A stretch of 64,000 bases of DNA from Myxocyprinus asiaticus (Eukaryota; Chordata; Actinopteri; Cypriniformes; Catostomidae): NCBI RefSeq assembly GCF_019703515.2, contig NC_059393.1:8449501-8513500 (forward strand), written 5' to 3'. The notes under the pieces were generated by a model. It was not told where the DNA came from. It worked only from the letters and a program-made list of their open reading frames with translations, and did not search any database. Shown here in pieces: positions 56,112 through 64,000 of this stretch. The stretch's first letter is position 1. Every line of letters begins with the position of its first letter. The translations under genes and the position numbers were made by a program.

Positions 56112-56907
56112 CTAACACTTCACAATAAGGTTGTACTTGTGTCATGAACAAACAAAAAAATATATATTTTTGGTAACATTTTATAATAAGGTTCCGTTTG
56201 TTGACATTGGTTAATGCATTAGGTATCATGAACTAACAATGAACTATATATATTTTAGAGCATTTGTTAATCTAAGATAATGTTCTAAAAAAATGTTGAG
56301 CCTCCATGCACGCTACGTCTCCGCGGTAACGCGCTCAACAAGCCACATGATAAGATGCGCGGATTGACGGTCTCAGACGCGGAGGCAACTGAGATTCGTC
56401 CTCCGCCACCCGGATTGAGGCGAGTCACTACGCCACCACGAGGACTTGGAGTGTATTGAGAATTGGGCATTCCAAATTGGGGAGAAAAAAAAAATAATTA
56501 TAATAATAATTTATTAGTATATGTTGAAATTAACATTGGCCAATGCCAATGCTGTAAAAATATTGTTTAGTGTTAGTTCATGTTTACTAATTAAATCAAA
56601 ACATTTTAACAAACGGAACCTTATTGTAAAGTGTTGCCATTTTTTATAGCATTTATTAATCTTGGTTATTGGTAATGCATAAATCTACGTTTGTTCACTC
56701 TAGTTAATTTTAGTTCATAATGCGTAAATCTTTACATGTACCATATACTAAATAATTTTTAATGTTAAAAATGTACTTGTATAAGTTGGAATTAACATTA
56801 ACTAAGATAAATATGTGCTGTAAGTGTTGTTCACTGTTAGTTTATAATAACTAATGTACTGTCGTTAACTAATGTAAACAAATGCAACCTTATTGGAAAT
56901 TGTTACA
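56112..56907. repeat. Two nested TIR repeats with a SINE tail inside
   Basis: Outer ends: 'acttcacaataaggttgtac' at 56116 against 'gcaaccttattggaaattgt' at 56884. Inner ends: 'ggtaacattttataataagg' at 56170 against 'ccttattgtaaagtgttgcc' at 56620-56638. Inside the inner copy lies a SINE tail (56296-56490). The order of insertion is thus outer repeat, inner repeat of a related family, then SINE. Confidence 0.75.
56296..56490 (+). repeat. tRNA-headed SINE, 5'-truncated copy
   Basis: Only the tail half of the family is present: 'agcctccatgcacgctacgt', 'ctccgcggtaacgcgctcaa', 'cctccgccacccggattgag', ending 'gggcattccaaattggggag' and an A-rich tail. The tRNA-like head is absent, as expected of an incompletely reverse-transcribed copy. 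Confidence 0.85.
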
Positions 56908-58599
56908 GATATTTTGTGGTGCTAAAACATCTGAAAACTAAAACTATACCAAGACTAAATAAAAAAAAATAAAAAAAGAGACATTTTCAAAAACTGAAAA
57001 CTAAATAAAAACTATTAACATGCAATTAAAATGAACTAAAACTACATTACATTTGAAAAACAAAACACAAAATGAAATAAAAATAAAAAACTAGTGAAAT
57101 TTTCAAAACTATAATAACCAAGGGGTCAAAGTTTTATTCATTTGCATAAAACAAAGCCTTTAAGACCAAGCGGAAACCTTTGCCAGCTGGTTGCTTCGGC
57201 AGTGAGTGGAATTAATGCAAAAGCATTTTGATTCAGCAAATTAGTTTGGGCGAATACAGACAACATGCTTAATATTAATGAGCCTCAGTGCTAAAGACAC
57301 TGAGCTGTCGACAGTATCTACCCGAGACAAGATGTGAGCAAAAAGAGTCATCTGTGACTATTGTCAAAGTCTGGATTTCTTTCATTACTGTCCTGAAGGC
57401 ATGGGCGATATGACCAAAATCTTATATCAAAATATTTTAAAACATTTATCACAATATATATATCACGATATAGTTACATTTTTCTGAAAAATCTATAAAA
57501 ATTGGTTTATATATTAAATAAACATACTGTAATGCCTATTTTTAAATAATCCAGTCAGTGAATTAAATACTTAATAAATAAAAACTACTTCCTCATATAA
57601 TTTTTATCTTTATTTTGAACTTGACAAACATAGTCAAAGTAAAAATATAAAAAATAAAAACAATCAACTTGGTCTTAAATCAATAATGTTAAATAGTATT
57701 ATATATAATAACATAGTAGTAGTAGTAGAAGTATATTATTATTATTATTATTATTATAAACTTTCCTCAAGAAACTTCTCAAAGCAATACAACAAATAAA
57801 ATAATACATAAGTAAAAATATGAACACTTCATATGGCTCTTAATGATTTAAGTAATCTCTATAGAGAATATGAATATTTGAAGGCAAACATGGCCAATTT
57901 GTTTACAGAATTTTAGTGAGGGTGGTGATGTGTAATTTCAAAACCCACATGACATGTGGAATGAGTAGCAGGGATGATCCCGCTCTGCTCTCTCCTGTCT
58001 CTGGAGCACAAATAATGAGAAGCCTGCTGGACTTACATGCACTTGCATGGTCCACATATAGCTTGTGCGACAACATCAAACACATCTGCGCGTGTCAGAT
58101 GAAAAGCATATTAAGAATGCGAGAAGAATGTCACTGAATGTGAAAAATGTCTTACATTTTCTCTCACATGAAGCCATGACCACTGATAGATACGTACATG
58201 CCGCGCACATGGATATTTACATATTGTGATATACACTACATAGAAATAGGCTATACGTAGTGATATACGCAATATGCAAACCTTACAAATCGCTGTTTTC
58301 TGCTTGGTATACCTTTTTATAAAGCTCTACCAATGCACATCACGGAAGCTGCACCTTTTTTCTTCACAATCTCCCCCTAATCTTCTTGTTCACAGGGATT
58401 TGAGGAACCAGCAGCCACTCCGCCTTCCTCCTCCATTTCTCCAACAGAATATACCGCGTACGTCTATGTGAATAGAATGCAGTGCACATTTCTTGACACA
58501 CGGTGGCGATTTTTTTTATTTTTTATCCGTGACTGAGACGATCCAAAATGTATACCGGTTGTCAAATTTCACGTTTTCTTATCACATTCTATTTTTTTT
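56908..58599. other. AT-rich repeat-like stretch, no gene called
   Basis: 'gcatgggcgatatgaccaaa' at 57400 and 'ttgtgatatacactac' at 58225 resemble the two halves of a dispersed fish element built on GATAT strings. (ATT)n at 57737-57757. The opposed frames at 57903-58137 lack domains. Confidence 0.4.
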
Positions 58600-59026
58600 T
58601 TTTTTTCTCCCCTTTTCTCCCCAATTTGGAATGCCCAATTCCCAATGCCCTCTAAGTCTTCATGGTGGCATAGTGACTCAGTCCGGGTGGCGGAGGACGA
58701 ATCTCAGTTGCCTCCATGTCTGAGACCGTCAATCCATGCATCTTATCACGTTACTTGAGTGCGTTACCGCGGAGGCGTAGCGTGTGTGGAGGCTTCACGC
58801 TGTTCTCCGCAGCATCCACGCACAACTCACTACATGCCTCACTGAGAGTGAGCCACATTATAGCGACCACGAGGAGGTTACCCCATGTGACTACACTCCC
58901 TAGCAACCGGGCCAATTTGGTTGCTTAGTAGACCTGGCTGGAGTCACTCAGCTTGCCCTGGATTTGAACTCGCGACTCCTGGTGTGGTAGTCAGCGTCAA
59001 TACTCGCTGAGCTAACCAGGCCCCCT
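58600..59026 (-). repeat. tRNA-headed SINE, reverse copy 2
   Basis: Full-length on the minus strand: the head (A box 'ttagctcagcgag' and B box 'gagttcaaatccaggg') lies at 58960-59026 and the tail 'gggcattccaaattgggg' at 58618-58636. It diverges at several sites from the 62299 copy. The open frames across it on the plus strand are artefacts. Confidence 0.88.
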
Positions 59027-61264
59027 CTTATCACATTCTTAAAAAATTCTTTAAAACTGTCATATTGTGAAGAGAGGTTGATGAGATTTAGAATGTGTCC
59101 CCACCACTTTTCAGATCGTCCGTACTCCCCTGTTCAAGCTTTATACTCCAGAGGATATTTATTGAATATATAGTTCACATGAGCTGTTTTTAACACCTAG
59201 TTAAGAGTGGTTTGAACTAGGTGTTTGAAGCCAACATACAAAACAACAGAAAACACTTTTGAGCCAATTGACTTTTAATTAGGAACCTTAAATTTAATCA
59301 GTGCTTTAACATTTACTTTAAAAGTTTGGTTTCAGTTGGCCTAAAACAATCATTTGTTTGTATAAAATGTGAACTCCTTAGTCCAACTGAAATGGCATAA
59401 TGTTTTTGCAGTGTCGGACTAACACACCTAGATAATGCACTTGTATAGCTCGACTTCGTCCAGCATGTTTACAGGTGAATCGCACCACAATTGGCCTTGG
59501 CGCTGTGCACTTGCTCAGAAAGACACCACATACAGTATATTTTAACACTTTCTCATCTGATGCCCTTCCTTCAGATATTCGATTACACTTGCCTCATGCA
59601 TACTTGGACATACAGATCAAGACTGTAGCTCGACTACCCAAAAACCCGCAGTAGATTTATTACAACTGTTCATGTAAATGAAATGAAATTGGCGCAACAC
59701 TTGCCATGTTCTGCATAACACATCATAGTGGAATTCTTATGAAAATAAGAGATGAAGAGAGAAAATTAAGCTATTTCTTTTCTGCTTTGGTGAGTCATCA
59801 AATCACATTACCCACATTTCCAATGAGTGACCTAGATGAAGATTCACTAATGCGGCTGGCATGCGTGTCGCTTAACATTGTCTCACGGCTAGATGCATTC
59901 AACTGCTGCAGTCTGTTTTGAGGTTGCAGACATATTCAGCTCCCTCACATTCTATAATACACTGAAATAAGCATAGATATATGAATAAAATGAAGCAAAC
60001 TGAATTGCTCACAATCAGATTTGCTTGATGATCCCAAATGTTTTCTGCTTGATAAGCATATAAGCAGCAGCAAAGACAATCTGCCAAAATACCAGCCAAG
60101 TAAACTAATTTAACACTTTACCACATGCTGAAACAAACCAGTGATAAGGAAGATTCTGGCCAACATCAGTGTGAATATGGCAATTGAGTAAAAAAAAAAT
60201 TATAAACCTTATTAGCTTTGTCCATCAAAATGAATTGTGATGTGACATTCACCCAGTAGTCCTACCTGACTTGCTGAAAGTTGGACGTTGGGTAAAAAGG
60301 TGCTAGCCACTGTAAGATTGCATTTTACTTAGGTCGGAAAAAGTAATCAAGATTACGATTACAGCTGCGGCGATCAATTAATTATGAAAATGGCCAATTA
60401 CAGAATTCCATTTAAGTCTACTCATGTTGCATCAATGGTTTCAATTTACAATGTACTTAGTATACAGTGGTTTAGTATTCTAGACATGCCCAGACATAGC
60501 AATGGTGAATCAGAGATGCCTAAATTAGTCTAAAATCGAATTAGTAATGTCAATCAATCCCAATACGCAAGTTTTTAACAGTCCGATGTCCAGATGCTTG
60601 CTTTACGTGTCTGTTCGTGGTGGCACACGCAAATTTTTCCAATCTCGAAAAGAAGCTTCAGAAGACAAATTAAAAGCACAGTCTGTAATTCTGAATTATT
60701 TTGGATTCATCTTTTTTTTTTCTTTGGTATTAAATGCAATTTCTAGTATTCAACAATAATAACCGTAATTACAATATCAAAGGAAAATAACCAACAATTA
60801 TGATTTTTACCATAATTTTTCAACCCTATGTTTACTGTTTGCATATTGTCAGTGCAGCCATTTCACTTCTGCTTGGTATTAATGTTATCATTTTCTATGG
60901 CTGTCTGCAATTTGAACTATTTTAACTGTTTTATTTGAACTATTAAAATATAATGATTACTTCCCCCAAACTGGGGCGAATGACCTTCTAAAAGGGATCT
61001 CCCACAGTTATAATGATTGCTACGCCTCTGGCTTTTTACACGCATGAAGTGATTTCATTAGGATAAATGATTATGAGTTATTACACCAATGGAAATAAAA
61101 TTAACCATACACATTCTCATTAATGTTTAACGTTATAGCTAAACCGATTATATGAATTGCATAAAAGAGTTCAATCGTGAAAAAACCTTAAACCTTCATG
61201 GATGAGCCCGTCTAACAAGACTCCAGAATTAGTCCAATATCCAAGAAAAACACAGGTCAAGAAT
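59027..61264. other. Spacer, no gene called
   Basis: No recognisable gene. A perfect 11 bp inverted repeat ('aacacctagtt' / 'aactaggtgtt') lies at 59191-59224. The piece at 60340-60400 ('aatcaagattacgattacag') looks like a dispersed element end. Confidence 0.3.
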
Positions 61265-61360
61265 GTAAATTAGGATTAGGGTAGTGTTAGGGTTAGGGGT
61301 AAGGGTTCAAGATAAGGATTAGGATTTGTGGTAGGGTAGGGGCAGGGGCAGGGTTAGGGT
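61265..61360 (+). repeat. Degenerate TTAGGG/GGGTTA-like G-rich tract
   Basis: 'attagggtagtgttagggtt' continues to 'ggggcaggggcagggttagg'. About eight TTAGGG-like words are interrupted by other sequence, with several GGG runs that could form G-quadruplexes. Its irregular spacing argues against a true telomeric array. Confidence 0.7.
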
Positions 61361-61636
61361 AAAACCTTTCAGAGAGGATAAACTGCGTGCTAACCACCCT
61401 GGTAATATTTCACAAAAGATGTGGCTTGAGATCTGTTCATGAGCTTAAATATTCCATTTGTGCTATAAACGCCAGCCTTTGGGGAGTGTTTCATCTAAGG
61501 TTATCTGTTTTAAACATCTCCCAAGGAGCTTGACAAGCCAGAGAGTCACGATATCCCTCCTTGCGTTTTATTGTCCATTTTCATTCATAACAGAGCATTC
61601 AACACATCTCTTCATTACCGCTTCTGCTTGTCCCAG

Positions 61637-61733
61637 AGACGCCCCTGAGTCATCAGCATTCCCGGAGAGTGACAGCGAAACTCTGAATATTATTTTAAAT
61701 GGAACATCAAGCACTTCTGGAGATGAGAGTTGA
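61637..61733 (+). other. Weak candidate terminal coding exon
   Basis: After a good acceptor-like stretch ('cttctgcttgtcccag' ending at 61636) a frame of 32 codons reads DAPESSAFPESDSETLNIIL, then NGTSSTSGDES and TGA at 61731-61733. The composition is acidic and Ser-rich with balanced codon use, unlike the surrounding frames, and would suit a C-terminal tail. I do not recognise the protein, and no matching upstream exon is visible. It may also be chance. Confidence 0.2.
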
Positions 61734-62298
61734 AGAGGCATACAGGGTTTTCACGGCATGACATGAGGAGAATCTACACAGCCGAAGAATTAAACATGAA
61801 ACGTTTACTGCAGCTCAGGACCTGTACAGGGATGTATGCGTTTTCAGGTTGATCACTGACACTAATGTGATGAAGGCCTTATGGCGCTAGTGTCGTTTGT
61901 AAGACTGGTGAATTGAGTGGAGCACTTTATTTGCCAGATCTGCCAGAGGGATTTGTAAAGTGTGACATGAAAGTAGATTATGCAAATTGGACACGTTATC
62001 TTGATCATTTCTGAAAGAACATGAAAAACACTGAAAGATGAAGAACTTAAAGCGCACTTCAGAGGAGTTTGGAGTGTGGGATAATGGCCTCAATCGTCCA
62101 TACTTTGATATTTATTTTGTATCAAAATTTAATTTTAAAGGTATCAAGCATTTCGTTTTTATTTTTATTTTATAATGTTCACTGAGGTCCACTTATAATG
62201 TTAGTAAGATTTTTTTCATCAAAAATAGTCATAATTTAGAAATAATTGTCCATTTTCTATCCTGTTTTTGGCCCTCTGATTAAATATCTCCATTTTCA
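61734..62298. other. Spacer, nothing recognised
   Basis: If 61637-61733 is an exon this would hold its 3' UTR. No further evidence. Confidence 0.3.
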
Positions 62299-62716
62299 GG
62301 GCCTGGGTAGCTCAGCGAGTATTGACGCTGACTATCACCCTTGGAGTCGCAAGTTTGAATCCAGGGCGTGCTGAGTGACTCCAGCCAGGTCTCCTAAGCA
62401 ACCAAATTGGCCCGGTTGCTAGGGAGGGTAGTCACATGGGGTAACCTCCTCATGGTCATTATAATGTGGTTCTCACTCTCGGTGGGGCGCGTGGTGAGTT
62501 GTGCGTGGATGCCGCGGAGAATAGCGTGAAGCCTCCACACGTGCTATGTCTCCCCGGTAACGCGCTCAACAATCCACGTGAAAAGATGCGTGGATTGATG
62601 GTCTCAGGTGCAGAGGCAACTGAGATTCGTCCTCCGCCACCCGGATTGAGGCAAGTCACTACGCTACCACGAGGACTTAGAGCGCATTTGGAATTGGGCA
62701 TTCCAAACTGAAAAAC
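62299..62716 (+). repeat. tRNA-headed SINE, forward full-length copy
   Basis: Best copy of the family. The head reads 'gggcctgggtagctcagcga' (A box TAGCTCAGCG at 62307) and then the B box 'aagtttgaatccaggg' at 62351. The body reads 'actccagccaggtctcctaa', 'cccggttgctagggaggg', 'gatgccgcggagaatagcg', 'cctccgccacccggattg', ending 'gggcattccaaactg' and an A-rich tail to 62728. The A and B boxes form the internal Pol III promoter. It is not a tRNA gene: the head does not close into a full cloverleaf and is followed by SINE body. Confidence 0.9.
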
Positions 62717-62899
62717 AAAAAAAAAAAACTCAATTTTCGGGTCACGTCTCCTTTAAGACTTCAATGTAAACACCCACTGCTATGATTGGGTAACATCTTT
62801 GCATATGAAATAAGTGTCAATGCCCCCGCTTTTACGTGTGTGGAATTGTTTTGAAAAGTTCAGATGGTTAAAAATGGCAACCGGAGGAATTCAGCCATC

Positions 62900-62985
62900 A
62901 TGTTTGAGCCAGAGTCTGATCCCGAATCGGAAGAATATGAACCCCCTCCACAAACACCACGGATATTGCAGTCTGTGACAGCGTG
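62900..62985 (+). other. Candidate repeat-borne first exon with splice donor
   Basis: From an ATG at 62900 the frame reads MFEPESDPESEEYEPPPQTP then RILQSVTAW and ends at a consensus donor (gcgtg|gtaagt, GT at 62986). Fish genomes carry many repeat-borne frames of this kind, with an acidic EPE.DPE start, then W followed by a CXCGXC cluster similar to the P2X7 receptor C-terminal domain. I infer this is such an exon. The expected Cys-rich next exon is not seen within the window. The upstream sequence ('ttgggtaacatctttgcata') is also repeat-like. Confidence 0.35.
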
Positions 62986-63339
62986 GTAAGTAATCACTCT
63001 AATTTATATTTATTCCTTGACTATTTGTGTAATAGGTATTACTTTTTATTTTCGTTTAAACAAAGACGTGACATAACAGTGTTTATCTTGTTACATAGTT
63101 GGGGCATTTTCCAACAGTGAAACATTTCCATGTTTTACAAATGCTTTGTAACGCATGACAGTGCCAACTAAAGTTTTAAATACATGGTGCTAGCACATTT
63201 ATAACTGTCAAATTTGATTTCTCAATACATGACCCCTTTAAGTCAAAACTACAAAGGTACTGTAGCAGCTCATCTTATTCAACTGGAGCAAGATTAACAT
63301 AAGGTAGTTTCTAACCAGCTGGAAAATCTAAATCAAGAT
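62986..63339. other. Spacer, nothing recognised
   Basis: Would be the intron after the candidate exon. No other feature is seen. Confidence 0.3.
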
Positions 63340-63346
63340 AGTAGCT

Positions 63347-63476
63347 GTGTTTTGGAACATGGTAGCTCACTTTTTGGCTGGTCCAAGCTGGTCATCAGCT
63401 GGTCCAAGACGATAAACCATCCAGGACCAGCAACAAACATATAGCTTAAGAAACTAGCTACCATGTTCCAAAACAC
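63347..63476. repeat. Perfect 21 bp inverted repeat, 88 bp spacer
   Basis: 63347-63367 and 63456-63476 are exact reverse complements. The spacer holds 'tggctggtccaagctggtc' and 'agctggtccaagac', related to the AGCTGGT minisatellite at 38975-39185. Confidence 0.85.
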
Positions 63477-64000
63477 AAGATGGCTTGAGAAATATGGTGT
63501 GGCAATAATTCAGGTGAAGCCAAGAGGTTGCTATTTATCGAGACAATTGGCCTCATTCATGAAATACAAGCAGAACTCTGGTTGTCGCATTGTCAGAACT
63601 TTTTCTACAGTTTCAAATAAAACTCAAATGTAATATCCTTATTAGACTGCCCTCAAAATCACATTTTCAATACACGCAAGAAGCTGTGATACTTCAAAGG
63701 GTCATGGCAATCTTTTTGTCTTATGTTTGACTTAAACCATGCTTGCTATGACTGGACTTCAGAAACGGGACAACCTTTGATATTTAACATACATGTGATT
63801 ACAGACGGTTCTAAAAATAGGAGGGCAAATGAGCATCCTGCTAAGACACAAGAGAAATTATTTCTGAACTGCCATTTTAACGGGCACTGCATAAAGAGCG
63901 TAGCACTAACTTATTAGAAAAAGACTTATTATAAGATGCTTAATATAATTCCTAATAAGACTGGAGAAGAAGACTGAACTCAAAAAGTTACCTTCTTAAA
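63477..64000. other. Spacer to window end, nothing recognised
   Basis: The 64-codon plus-strand frame at 63723-63917 has no recognised domain. Confidence 0.3.

Noticed and set aside
61265..61360. True telomere end
   Set aside because: Words are degenerate and interrupted, and ordinary sequence continues on both sides.
62299..62372. Possible tRNA gene
   Set aside because: A and B boxes are present but the sequence continues into a SINE body shared by three other copies, and no acceptor-stem pairing is seen.

Overview
The window looks like teleost nuclear DNA, most likely from a cyprinid-type fish. The evidence is the mix of Tc1 transposons with long IR/DR ends, an L1/Tx1-clade LINE pair, a tRNA-headed SINE in four copies, many palindromic MITEs, and long (TA)n, (AC)n, (TC)n and (ATT)n microsatellites in AT-rich DNA. 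No intact host gene was found. There are no rRNA genes, no CRISPR array and no bacterial-type operon. The window is best read as an intergenic or intronic block built almost entirely of layered, mostly dead, mobile elements. The species call is an inference from repeat families recognised by eye.

Layout. 1-5.6 kb: MITEs, microsatellites and a Tc1 deletion derivative. 5.6-7.2 kb: a nearly complete Tc1 element (Tc1-I) with one nonsense codon. 7.3-16 kb: foldback and TIR elements, including a 1.1 kb palindrome at 10.5-11.6 kb. 16.3-20.6 kb: three Tc1 families nested together, with Tc1-II and Tc1-III inside Tc1-IV. 20.9-22.2 kb: a full MITE copy and a reversed SINE. 24.7-26.3 kb: Tc1-V on the minus strand. 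28.5-36.7 kb: two consecutive broken LINEs of the L1/Tx1 clade, each with ORF1 and ORF2 remains, the second running into a rearranged Tc1 fragment. 39.8-42.5 kb: a large inverted-repeat structure with a second foldback inside one arm. 43-51 kb: Tc1 and LINE remnants, small perfect palindromes and tandem arrays. 51.4-54.6 kb: a foldback element split by a gypsy-like LTR retrotransposon that keeps only gag. 56-63 kb: nested MITEs, three SINE copies and two weak candidate exons (61637-61733 and 62900-62985).

The parts do not work together as a pathway. The transposases kept their DDE triads in Tc1-I, III, IV and V but are broken by stops or indels, and Tc1-II has lost a catalytic Asp. I see no new functional system. 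The most informative structural observation is in the LTR element: both LTRs carry a hairpin at the same place, and its 21-base loop is inverted in one LTR relative to the other (19 of 21 positions match after reverse-complementing). Other points worth checking are the nested Tc1 series, the LTR insertion into a palindrome with a reconstructable empty site, the LINE with its ORF1 tail duplicated in the inter-ORF region, and a Tc1 derivative whose missing piece lies inverted just upstream.
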